Shown here one piece after another: positions 26,045 to 33,884 of a stretch of DNA of 64,000 nt. The translations under genes were made by a program, and so were the position numbers. The notes below the pieces were generated by a model. The model did no database searches. It saw only the letters and a program-made list of their open reading frames with translations, and was not told the DNA's origin. Position 1 is the stretch's first letter, and each line of letters opens with the position of its first letter. Source of the DNA: Gammaproteobacteria bacterium (GTDB lineage: Bacteria > Pseudomonadota > Gammaproteobacteria > Ga0077536); NCBI GenBank assembly GCA_024235015.1, contig JACKNG010000009.1:62001-126000 (forward strand), in the 5' to 3' direction.

Positions 26045-27655
26045 ATGGCCAGCTACAACCTCAACCTCAAGCGCGTCGTCGAACGCCCCGAGCAGTATTT
26101 CCCGCGCAAGGAGATCGTCTCGCGCCAGGCCGATGGCAGCCTGTTCCGCTACACCTATGCCGAGTTCTGCGCACGCACCCGGCGCCTGGCCAGCGCGCTC
26201 GCGAGCCTCGGTGTCGCGCCCGGCGACAAGGTCGCGACCCTGGCCTGGAACACCCATCACCACCTCGAACTCTATTTCGGCGTGCCCTGCTCGGGCGCCG
26301 TGCTGCACACCGCCAACCTGCGCCTGTCCGAAGAGCACATCGCCTACACGATGAACCATGCCGCCGACAAGGTGGTGTTCTTCTCGCCCGACCTGCTCGC
26401 CACGGTCGAGACCCTGGCGCCGCTGCTGACGACCGTCGAGCGCTTCGTGATCCTCGCCGCGCAGGTTCCCGCGTCCAGCCTGCCCGGCCTCGTCGCCTAC
26501 GAGGACCTCATCGCGCGCGGCGATCCGGACTACGCCTATCCCGATGTCGACGAGGACGCGCCGGCCTCGATCTGCTTCACCTCAGCCACCACCGGCAATC
26601 CCAAGGGCGTGGTCTACAGCCACCGTGCCCTGGTGCTGCACTCGATGATGCTCTCGCATGTCGACTGCATGGCGCTCTCCGAACGCGACGTGCTGATGCC
26701 GATCGCGCCGATGTTCCACGTCAACTCCTGGGGCGTGCCGTTCGCCGGCGTGTGGGTGGGCGCCAAGTTCGTCTTCCCCGGCGAACGCCCCCACGCCGCG
26801 GACAACATCGCCCTCATCGAGAGCGAGCGCGTGAGCTTCGCCCACGGCGCGGTCACCGTCGGCATCGACATGATGAACCTGCTGCGCCAGGAAGCGCACG
26901 ACATCCGCAGCCTGCGCGGGCTGATGCTGGGTGGCCAGGCGACGCCGGCGGCGGTCATGCACTACTACCTCGAACAGCACGGCATTCCCATCGTCACCGC
27001 CTGGGGCTCGACCGAGTGCGCGCCACTCGCCACCGTCACCTACCTGCGCGGTGACCAGCAGGACCTGCCCGACGACGAGAAGATCCGCATCCGCACGCGC
27101 CAGGGCATCCCGGCGCCCTGCGTCGAACGCAAGGTGCTGGACGACGCGGGCGAACTGATCCCGTGGGACGACGAGGCGGTCGGCGAGGTCTACGTGCGCG
27201 GGCCCTGGATCGCCACGACCTACCTCGACGAGCCGCGCAGCGCGGAGAGCTTCGTCGACGGCTGGTGGAAGAGCGGCGACATCGCCGCCGTCGACGGCGA
27301 CGGCGTCATGCGCCTGGTCGACCGCGCCAAGGATCTCATCAAGAGCGGCGGCGAATGGATTTCCTCCGTCGACCTCGAGAACGCGCTGATGGCGCACCCC
27401 GCGATCACCGAGGCCACCGTCATCGGCATGCCGCACGAGAAGTGGCTCGAACGCCCGGTCGCCTTCGTCCGCGCGGCGGGCGACGAACGCCCCGACGACG
27501 CCACGCTCGGCGCCTGGCTGACCGAAGCCGGCTTCGCGCGCTGGTGGTTGCCCGATCGCTTCCTGTGGGTCGAGGAGATCCCCAAGACCGGGGTCGGCAA
27601 GTTCAACAAGCGGCTGTTACGCGAGCGGCTCTCCGATTACATGGCGGACTGCTGA
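26045..27655 (+). CDS. Acyl-CoA synthetase (medium/long-chain fatty acid-CoA ligase)
   Basis: A 536-residue ANL-family AMP-forming ligase. The start is the ATG at 26045 after a GAGGAG site. Motifs are the P-loop TSATTGNPKGVVYSHRA near residue 180, GWWKSGDIAAVDGDG, the DRAKDLIKSGGEWISS hinge and C-terminal KTGVGKFNKR with the catalytic Lys. These features place it in the fatty-acid rather than the acetate branch. It would activate fatty acids for beta-oxidation and could act on products of the P450 at 41555. Its TGA stop lies at the terminus of repeat copy D. Confidence 0.88.
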   Translation: MASYNLNLKRVVERPEQYFPRKEIVSRQADGSLFRYTYAEFCARTRRLASALASLGVAPGDKVATLAWNTHHHLELYFGVPCSGAVLHTANLRLSEEHIAYTMNHAADKVVFFSPDLLATVETLAPLLTTVERFVILAAQVPASSLPGLVAYEDLIARGDPDYAYPDVDEDAPASICFTSATTGNPKGVVYSHRALVLHSMMLSHVDCMALSERDVLMPIAPMFHVNSWGVPFAGVWVGAKFVFPGERPHAADNIALIESERVSFAHGAVTVGIDMMNLLRQEAHDIRSLRGLMLGGQATPAAVMHYYLEQHGIPIVTAWGSTECAPLATVTYLRGDQQDLPDDEKIRIRTRQGIPAPCVERKVLDDAGELIPWDDEAVGEVYVRGPWIATTYLDEPRSAESFVDGWWKSGDIAAVDGDGVMRLVDRAKDLIKSGGEWISSVDLENALMAHPAITEATVIGMPHEKWLERPVAFVRAAGDERPDDATLGAWLTEAGFARWWLPDRFLWVEEIPKTGVGKFNKRLLRERLSDYMADC

Positions 27656-27786
27656 AAAACTACTGCGGAGGCCATCTGCGGCGTTGCGCGCTCGCCTGCG
27701 CTCCTCATTTACACCAGTAAACTCCGGTGCTCGCCTCGCCCGCGCCTTGCAGCTGGCCTTCCTCGCTACGTTTTTCAGCAGCCCGC
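27653..27786 (+). repeat. Dispersed palindromic element, copy D (short form)
   Basis: About 134 bp starting at the TGA stop of the acyl-CoA synthetase: TGAAAAACTACTGCGG, AGGCCATCTGCGGCGTTGCG, a central TTTACACCAGTAAA hairpin and the far end GGCCTTCCTCGCTACG with TTTTTCAGCAGCCCGC. It is very similar to copy E read on the minus strand. Confidence 0.85.
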
Positions 27787-27802
27787 CCCCCGGTCAGCGC
27801 AC

Positions 27803-27834
27803 ACTACTGCGGAGGCCATCTGCGGCGTTGCGCG
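27803..27834 (+). repeat. Partial copy D-prime of the dispersed element
   Basis: ACTACTGCGGAGGCCATC and TGCGGCGTTGCGCG repeat the first internal block of copy D in the same orientation, 17 bp after copy D ends. It stops 7 bp before the converging gene. Only this block is present. Confidence 0.8.
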
Positions 27835-27841
27835 CCGGCCG

Positions 27842-29236
27842 TCATAAGCCGAGGTTGCCGGGCGCGAACAGGCCGTCGGGGTCGAGAGCGCTTTTGAGTT
27901 TGCCCAGCGTCGCGCTGTAGGCGCCGAAACCACGCACCTGCGGCGCCCATTGCTTGGCGCTCTTGTAGGGCACGCAGCCGGCGGCGACCAGCGCGTCGGC
28001 GGCATCGTCGATGGCCGGCGTCACCGCGTCCCAGGCCGTGCGCTCGTCGTAGAAGGCGAGCACGCCGCCGTGCAGGCCGCGCCGGCACAGCACCACGGCC
28101 GCGCCCCAGGGATAGTCCGGCCAGCGTCCGCGCAGGCCATCGACGGTAGCAACGAAGGCTTCCAGCCGATCGCAGGGCAGCGAGCTCATGAGGATGGCGC
28201 AGCGCGAGCGGGTGAAGTAACCGGCGTAGGAATACCAGTAGGTCTCGTCGTAGCGCAGGCGGCGGAAATAGGCCGCGTCGAACGCCCGGCACTCGCGGCC
28301 ACCGTGATGCGCGGCGAGCTCGAGCAGCCGCGCACGGTCGCCGGCGACGGCGGCGGCATCGCCGCCGAGGTCGAAGCCGGTGCAGAACCCCGGCAGGGCG
28401 TCGAGGTCGGCGGCGGCATCGGCCGCGGCGACGCGCGCTCGCACCGCGCTGCCCTCGTAGCCCGCCGCGTACCAGGTGTTGCGGGTCAGTTCCGCGCCCT
28501 GCACGGCGGCGAGGAAGCGCCCGGCCTCGGCCACGCCGGCGAAACCGATGCTCACGGTGTCGCGGCTGGACGGCACCGGGTAGAGCCACAACGCGATGGC
28601 GGTGACGACGCCGAACGTGGCGTCGGCGCCGATGAACAGGCCGGTCAGGTCGGGGCCGATGCAGTAGCGCTGGAAGAAGCCGGCGCCGTCGGCGGCGGCA
28701 CTGCCGGTGCGCAGCAAGGTGCCGTCGGGCAGGACGACTTCCAGGCCCGCGACGCAATCCCCCATGCCCTGCTGGCGCGGTGAGCCGGAGCCGAGCGCAT
28801 GCGCCGAGACCGCCCCCCCGACCGTGGCGGCGGGCCCGGTCAGCGGCACGATGCCGATGGTCTGGCCGTGCGGCCGCAGGAACTCGATGAGGGCGGCGAA
28901 GCGGATGCCGGGCTCGACGACCACGACGCCGCGCGCCAGGTCGAGTTCGAGCACGCGGTCCATGCCGCCGGTATCGACGACCACGCCGCCGGCGTGGGGG
29001 TTGATGCCGCCGGCATACATGGTGCCGCCGCCGCGCACGTAGACCGGCTGGCGTTCGCGCGCGGCGCGGGCGACGGCCGCCTGGACCTCGGCGACGTCGC
29101 GCACCCGCGCCACCAGGTCGGGGTCGCCGGGACGCACCACCGAGCAGTCGCGGCGATACGCCAGCATGTCGACCGGGTCGGTGAACACGGTGCTCACCGC
29201 GAGGCCGTCGCCGAGTCGATCGATGGACGCACTCAT
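27842..29236 (-). CDS. FAD-linked oxidase (GlcD/lactate dehydrogenase-like subunit)
   Basis: A 464-residue flavoprotein of the FAD_binding_4 (GlcD/DLD) family. The PP-loop-type FAD site is VYVRGGGTMYAGGINPHAGG near residue 65, followed by the GVVVVEPGIRF region and TVGGAVSAHALGSGSPRQQG. The C-terminal FAD-oxidase domain ends in ALDPDGLFAPGNLGL. It probably oxidises a 2-hydroxyacid. The ATG at 29236 overlaps the stop of the Fe-S subunit gene (ATGA). The substrate cannot be told; glycolate and D-lactate are the leading options. Confidence 0.85.
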   Translation of the reverse strand: MSASIDRLGDGLAVSTVFTDPVDMLAYRRDCSVVRPGDPDLVARVRDVAEVQAAVARAARERQPVYVRGGGTMYAGGINPHAGGVVVDTGGMDRVLELDLARGVVVVEPGIRFAALIEFLRPHGQTIGIVPLTGPAATVGGAVSAHALGSGSPRQQGMGDCVAGLEVVLPDGTLLRTGSAAADGAGFFQRYCIGPDLTGLFIGADATFGVVTAIALWLYPVPSSRDTVSIGFAGVAEAGRFLAAVQGAELTRNTWYAAGYEGSAVRARVAAADAAADLDALPGFCTGFDLGGDAAAVAGDRARLLELAAHHGGRECRAFDAAYFRRLRYDETYWYSYAGYFTRSRCAILMSSLPCDRLEAFVATVDGLRGRWPDYPWGAAVVLCRRGLHGGVLAFYDERTAWDAVTPAIDDAADALVAAGCVPYKSAKQWAPQVRGFGAYSATLGKLKSALDPDGLFAPGNLGL

Positions 29237-30381
29237 GCCCTTTCTCCCGTCGTCGCGGTCAGTTCGCAATGTTCCACCAGCCAGGCGGCGAAGCTGCCAA
29301 CGGCACGGCCGGCGTCGGCGAAATGGCGCGCGCAACGCGGATCCAGGGTCACCGCCGCGACCGCACCGGCTGCGTCGGCGCGTGCCGCCGCCATGCGGGC
29401 GGCGGCCTCCGGCTGCACCGCCGGCATGCCGCCGCCGGCGCCACAGCACAGCCGGAAGCGATTGGGGAAGCCGGTGTTGGCGAGCGGCACGCCGAGTCGT
29501 TCGAGCAGGTTCCTCGCGCAGGCTTCCTCGGCCGGTGCGGCCCGCCCCGGCCGCGGCTTGAGCTGGCAGCTTTCGAGCAGGTGCAGCGGCGAGGGCACCA
29601 CGCCGCGGCGCAGGGCAAGGGTGAGTTCACCGCCGTCGAGCGCCGCCACCAGCCAGCCGAGCAGGCCCTGCGGGCCCGCCGCGTCACCGTCCTGCAGGTG
29701 GCGCAGGCACTCGTAGCCCAGCACCACGGTGCCGGCATCGACCGCCGCGCGGGCGTCATCACGCCAGGCCGTGGCGCTACGCCCCGCGCCGAGTTCGGCC
29801 AGGGCCGCGCCACAGCACGCCCGTGCATCGCGCACCAGGCTCACCTCGACCCCGCCGGCGGCAAGCCAGCCGAGCAGCGCGGTGCCGTCCTCGTCGGCAT
29901 GGCAGCCGACGTAGAGGCGCATACGCGGGCCGGTACCGGTCGCGCGTTCGGCAATCACGGCGGGCGCTGCGCGGACGTTGCCCCGTGTCGTGATGGTCTC
30001 GACCGCCGTCGCGATGGCGGCCGGCGCCGCACCGGCCTCGTACAGCGCTGTACGCAGACCACGGTTGATCGCCGCCGGGTGCAGGCCGATCGGGCAGGTG
30101 ACTTCGCAGTTGCCGCAATCGGTGCAGGTGTTGACGCGCACCGCGACGGTGTCCAGATCGAGTTCCATGCCCTCGGCGAGCGCACGCGCGATCTCGATGT
30201 AGCCGCGCCCCGAGTACGCCGGTGACGGCGCATGGTGCTCGAACGTGGCGCAGACGCGCGCGATACCACGTTCCGGCCAGACCTGGTCGACGCAGTAGTT
30301 GCACGACGCGCAGTGGTAGAGCTCGTCGCCGTAGCGCGCGAGGACGCCGGCGGCGAGCGCCGCGCTGGCCGGTGCGCTCAT
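29233..30381 (-). CDS. Cys-rich Fe-S oxidoreductase subunit (CCG domain, GlcF/LutA-like)
   Basis: A 382-residue electron-transfer subunit. The N-terminal ferredoxin part has an unusual first site CASCNYC (with a later RVC) and a canonical CTDCGNCEVTCPIG second site. Two CCG domains follow (CHADEDG with CCGAAL, then ESCQL with CCGAGGG), as in glycolate oxidase GlcF and heterodisulfide reductase HdrB. It would carry electrons from the FAD subunit to the membrane. Its start overlaps the preceding small membrane protein gene and its end overlaps the FAD gene, a tight three-gene operon. Confidence 0.85.
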   Translation of the reverse strand: MSAPASAALAAGVLARYGDELYHCASCNYCVDQVWPERGIARVCATFEHHAPSPAYSGRGYIEIARALAEGMELDLDTVAVRVNTCTDCGNCEVTCPIGLHPAAINRGLRTALYEAGAAPAAIATAVETITTRGNVRAAPAVIAERATGTGPRMRLYVGCHADEDGTALLGWLAAGGVEVSLVRDARACCGAALAELGAGRSATAWRDDARAAVDAGTVVLGYECLRHLQDGDAAGPQGLLGWLVAALDGGELTLALRRGVVPSPLHLLESCQLKPRPGRAAPAEEACARNLLERLGVPLANTGFPNRFRLCCGAGGGMPAVQPEAAARMAAARADAAGAVAAVTLDPRCARHFADAGRAVGSFAAWLVEHCELTATTGERA

Positions 30382-30611
30382 CGCGGCGACCCGGTGGAAT
30401 CGTCGCCGCGCGCGCGGCCGAGGCCGAACAGCCCGGCCAGCACGGCGGCACCGACGACGACGATGGCGAGCACCGCGCCGACGTTGCGCGCGATGCGCAG
30501 GGCGGCATCGAAGGCGAGCAGATCGGTGACGACGAGGATGGCGATACCGACCACGGCGAGCACGAACAGGGCCGCGCAGACCTGGAAGGTGCGGAGCAGA
30601 CTGGTGGACAT
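30378..30611 (-). CDS. Small two-helix membrane protein, putative anchor of the FAD/Fe-S oxidoreductase
   Basis: A 77-residue protein with two predicted membrane helices (about 8-31, LRTFQVCAALFVLAVVGIAI onward; about 43-65, NVGAVLAIVVVGAAVLAGLF) and a charged C-terminus. GGGAGG precedes the ATG at 30611. It is translationally coupled to the Fe-S subunit gene by ATGA. I recognise no family. Position suggests a membrane anchor or quinone-side subunit; it contains no His, so haem ligation is unlikely. Confidence 0.7.
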   Translation of the reverse strand: MSTSLLRTFQVCAALFVLAVVGIAILVVTDLLAFDAALRIARNVGAVLAIVVVGAAVLAGLFGLGRARGDDSTGSPR

Positions 30612-30800
30612 GTGAGGGGCCTCCCTGCCGCACCCCTGGGACGAATGCCCCGGCGCGGCGTGCCGGCATGATAGCGCGCCGCGAGCGCCGGCCCGGCACC
30701 GGCGTGCCGGGCACCGCGTGGCGTAACCCGCACGGTGCACATCGCGGGCCGCATCCGCGCCAACACCGCGGCGCGTCGCGCTCGGGATGCGCCGCCCCAC

Positions 30801-30947
30801 TAGCAGGCCGGTTAAAAACGTAGCGAGGAAGGCCAGATGTAAGGCAGGCGCGAGCCGAGCACCGGCGTTTACTGGTGTAAATGAGGCGCGGAGGCGAGCG
30901 CGTAACGCAGCAGGTGGCCTCCGCAGTAGTTTTTCACCAGCCTGCTA
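30801..30947 (-). repeat. Dispersed palindromic element, copy E (best-preserved short form)
   Basis: 147 bp with the clearest termini: TAGCAGGCCGGTTAAAAAC at the left and GTTTTTCACCAGCCTGCTA at the right, an imperfect inverted repeat flanked by TA on both sides. Inside are GTAGCGAGGAAGGCCAG, a TTTACTGGTGTAAA palindrome and GGCCTCCGCAGTA. The right-hand TAG (minus strand) is the stop codon of the repeat-protein gene. The rest of this 333-bp gap (30612-30800) shows no gene. Confidence 0.9.
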
Positions 30948-33254
30948 ACGAGCCGGCCCGCAGGACGCGACCGGCAGGGCATGCAGGGCACCCGCCGCCG
31001 GTACGCCATCGACGGCGAGGCCGACCTGCCCCGCCGCGACGCCGCTGCCGGCAGCGTCGGCCAGGCGCGCGCCGTCGTCGCCGAGGCCACTCGAGTAGCG
31101 ATCCCGGCCCGCACGGTCCTCGAGCAGGCCGAGACTGCACACCGGCGCCGCGGCGTCGAAATGGTACTCGTTGGGGCCCGCGCCGCCCTGGGCCGGGGCG
31201 AGGGCCTGGTAGACGTCGGCGCCGGCGGCATCGTAGAGCAGGGCCGTGGCTTGCTGCGCGGCGGCGCCCTGGCTGAGATGCCCGGCACGGTACTGGTCGT
31301 CCCCGTCCGCCTCGATCAACAGGCCGCGCGCCTGGTCCCAGGCCGCGCCCTGGGCGGCAGCCGTCGTCGCCCAGTAGAGATCGTGGCCGCGGCGATCGCG
31401 CAGGACGCCGGCCGCCTGGTGAACGGCAAAACCCTGGGCGTAGCGATGGCCGGCATAGCGATCGTCGCCGGCGGCATCGTCGAGCAGGCCGAGGCCGCCG
31501 TAATAACCGCCGCCCTGGGCGAACTCGCCGGCGAAGTAGCGATCGTCGCCGCCGTCGTCGAGGAGCAGGCCCAGACCACCGTGCTCGTAGGGGCGCGGGC
31601 CGTAACCGACACCCTGGCTCATGGCGAAGTACACCCCCGGCGTACCGTAGACCGAGGGCAGTGCACCGTCGGCGCGGTAGACGTCGTCGCCGCCCCCATC
31701 GTGCAGCACGCCGATACCGCCCGGCCCGCCGATGCCCTGGGCGAAGGCCGGGGCGGTGTAGCGGTCCGGCGCATCGCCGCCGTCGACCAGCACGGCGCCG
31801 CCGTAGATGGCCGCGCCTTGCGACCAGCCGCCGCAGGCGTAGCGATCGCGCCCGCCACGGTCGTCGAGCAGGGCGAAACCGAACAGGGCGCTGCCGCAAC
31901 CGGCCAGGCCGCTGCGGTAGTCGTCGTCACCACCGAGATCGCGCAGCACGGCGATGCCGAGCAGGCCGGCGCCCGGCCCGCCGGCCGCGGCGACGTAACG
32001 GTCGTCGCCGGCGAGGTCGAGCACCAGTTGCAGCGGGCGCGCTGCGCCCTGCCAGGTGTAGCGGTCGTCGCCGCCGCGATCGATGACCGCCAGCAGGCCG
32101 TCCATGGCGTATCGATTGGGCCCGGGTCCACCGACGACGACCGCGCCGAAGGCGGTCGCGACCACGGCCAGCAGTTCGCCGTCGACGCCGGCCGGCCGTG
32201 CCACGCCGGGGGCGCGGCTCGCCACCGCCAGCGCCGGCGCTACCGCCGCCAGTTGCTCGAGGGCCCCGAACAGCTCGAGCAGGCGCGCGGTGTCGAGCAC
32301 CATGCTCGCCCGCATCACGCGCAGGTCGTCGCGCGTCGGCAGCCCGGGCGGCACCGCGACGGTGTGGGCGAGCCAGGCCTGGCCGTCTTCGAGCAGGGCA
32401 CCGCGGCCACCGGGATACGGCGTGAAGACGGCCTCGACCGCCGCGGCGAGTGCGGCTAGGGCCTGCGCCATACCGGCGAGATCTTCGAGCGCCGGTGCCG
32501 CCGGCGTGCTGCAGGCCTGCGCGCGCCAGTTGCACAAGCGTGTGTACCAGGGCGTCGCGCTCGCTGCGCCGCGCGTGAGCGTCTGCTGCACCGCGCCCGG
32601 CCAGGCCGCCAGCACGGCGCCGTCGGCGAGCGCACGATCGGCCCACGGCGAGCGGTTGTAGCCCGTCGCGACCGCGGCCACGCCGGCCAGCATGGCCTCG
32701 AGGTCGCCGCTGAGCGCGGCTATGGCCGGCACCGCCGCCGGTCGCGTGGTCCGTGACGCGAACCACGACGGGCTCGCCGGCATCGCCAACGCCGGATCCG
32801 TCCGGCGTGCGCGCGGCTGCTGCCCGGGGCCGATCCAGGCGCCGCGATGATCGATTACGAGTTCGCGCGCGAGCTGCTCGCCATCGCGTTCGCGCACGAT
32901 CCGAAAGACGTCGCCCGGTGCGGCCGCGGCCACGCGCGCGACGAAGTCGGCCACGCCGAGCGGCGCCCCTTCGGCATCGAGCAGGTAGTCGCTGATGGCG
33001 AAACCGGCCGCGGCGGCGGGCCCGGCGAACAGCCGCGCGATGCGCAGGCCGTGGTCGTCGTCGACCAGGCCGAGCCCGACGTAGGGCTTTCCGTCGTCAC
33101 CGTCCAGCAGGGCTGCGTGCGGGCTCGCCACCGCGGCGTCGGGCACCGGCGGGCGGCTCGGCAGGGTGCAGGCGGCGTGCGCGGCGCCGACGACGACGGC
33201 CACCAGGCTGCGCACGAGTGGACCGCGCAGGCGGACCAGGTCAGGCGCGCGCAT
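30945..33254 (-). CDS. Exported PDZ protein with about twelve GDDxY repeats, unknown function
   Basis: A 769-residue protein. A hydrophobic N-terminus (VRSLVAVVVGAAHAAC) looks like a signal peptide; a lipoprotein Cys at 29 is possible but the lipobox is poor. Residues about 55-135 resemble a PDZ domain (VGLGLVDDDHGLRIARLFAG, then DVFRIVRERDGEQ). A helical middle (about 150-385) follows. From about 390 to 725 there are roughly twelve repeats with the consensus G-D-D-x-Y-x5-A-Q-G-x8-G-x-L-x-D, about 27 residues each and some with insertions. The regular pattern suggests a beta-solenoid, with acidic GDD turns that could bind calcium. I do not recognise a named family. Confidence 0.85.
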   Translation of the reverse strand: MRAPDLVRLRGPLVRSLVAVVVGAAHAACTLPSRPPVPDAAVASPHAALLDGDDGKPYVGLGLVDDDHGLRIARLFAGPAAAAGFAISDYLLDAEGAPLGVADFVARVAAAAPGDVFRIVRERDGEQLARELVIDHRGAWIGPGQQPRARRTDPALAMPASPSWFASRTTRPAAVPAIAALSGDLEAMLAGVAAVATGYNRSPWADRALADGAVLAAWPGAVQQTLTRGAASATPWYTRLCNWRAQACSTPAAPALEDLAGMAQALAALAAAVEAVFTPYPGGRGALLEDGQAWLAHTVAVPPGLPTRDDLRVMRASMVLDTARLLELFGALEQLAAVAPALAVASRAPGVARPAGVDGELLAVVATAFGAVVVGGPGPNRYAMDGLLAVIDRGGDDRYTWQGAARPLQLVLDLAGDDRYVAAAGGPGAGLLGIAVLRDLGGDDDYRSGLAGCGSALFGFALLDDRGGRDRYACGGWSQGAAIYGGAVLVDGGDAPDRYTAPAFAQGIGGPGGIGVLHDGGGDDVYRADGALPSVYGTPGVYFAMSQGVGYGPRPYEHGGLGLLLDDGGDDRYFAGEFAQGGGYYGGLGLLDDAAGDDRYAGHRYAQGFAVHQAAGVLRDRRGHDLYWATTAAAQGAAWDQARGLLIEADGDDQYRAGHLSQGAAAQQATALLYDAAGADVYQALAPAQGGAGPNEYHFDAAAPVCSLGLLEDRAGRDRYSSGLGDDGARLADAAGSGVAAGQVGLAVDGVPAAGALHALPVASCGPAR

Positions 33255-33420
33255 CGCCGGCGCCGTCGGGTGAAGGTCGAGCCGTCGATCGTCCGCAAGG
33301 CTTAGTGTGTTTGCATCCGATTAGCATTCTCACTAGCGACAATTCTGCGTGCACTGCAACATGCGGTGATCCACAATACGCGACCACGTTATTCCTGACA
33401 CCCGCAAGGAGGTCGTCACC

Positions 33421-33741
33421 ATGAAGAAGCTGAACCGTCGCGAATTCGCCCGCACCTGCGCCGGCCTCACCGCCGTTGCCCTGACCACCCCGGCGCTGCT
33501 CGTCCAAGCCGCCGACATGCCGCACGTCGATCCGGAATCGGCCCAGGCCAAGGCGCTCGGTTACACCCACGACGCCACCACCGTCGACACCGGCAAGTAC
33601 GCCAATTTCGTCGCCGGCAGCCACTGCGCCAATTGCCAGCTCTACCAGGGCGGCGACGAGTGGGGCGGCTGCGGCATCTTCCCCGGTCAGCAGGTTGCGG
33701 CCGGCGGCTGGTGCAGCGCCTACGCCAAGAAGGCCGGCTGA
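33421..33741 (+). CDS. hip: High-potential iron-sulfur protein (HiPIP)
   Basis: A 106-residue precursor with a Tat-type signal (RREFARTCAGLTAVALTTPA) and a mature 4Fe-4S domain. Ligands are CANCQLY, GGCGIFPG and GGWCSAY, in the HiPIP spacing, with the aromatic and glycine residues that shield the cluster. HiPIPs carry electrons in the periplasm from the bc1 complex to terminal oxidases or reaction centres. AAGGAGG precedes the ATG, and an intrinsic terminator follows 25 bp after the stop, so it is monocistronic. Confidence 0.95.
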   Translation: MKKLNRREFARTCAGLTAVALTTPALLVQAADMPHVDPESAQAKALGYTHDATTVDTGKYANFVAGSHCANCQLYQGGDEWGGCGIFPGQQVAAGGWCSAYAKKAG

Positions 33742-33764
33742 TCCCGGTCCCGCCAGGCGCCACG

Positions 33765-33793
33765 AGGCCGGCTTCATGCCGGCCTTTTTTTTT
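33765..33793 (+). terminator. Intrinsic terminator of the HiPIP gene
   Basis: AGGCCGGC and GCCGGCCT form an 8-bp stem with a 4-5 nt loop, followed by a run of at least eight T. Confidence 0.92.
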
Positions 33794-33884
33794 GCGTGCA
33801 CGCCGGCCGCCGACGCGCCCCGGGTGCCGAGCGGCCTGTGCTACAGTCGGCGCCCCCAAGGCACTTGCAAACGGAGAGAGAGGA

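Noticed and set aside
33255..33420. Fur-box-like AT-rich sequence upstream of the HiPIP gene
   Set aside because: The stretch GATTAGCATTCTCACTAGC has only partial symmetry, and no convincing -35/-10 pair overlaps it; not enough to call an operator.
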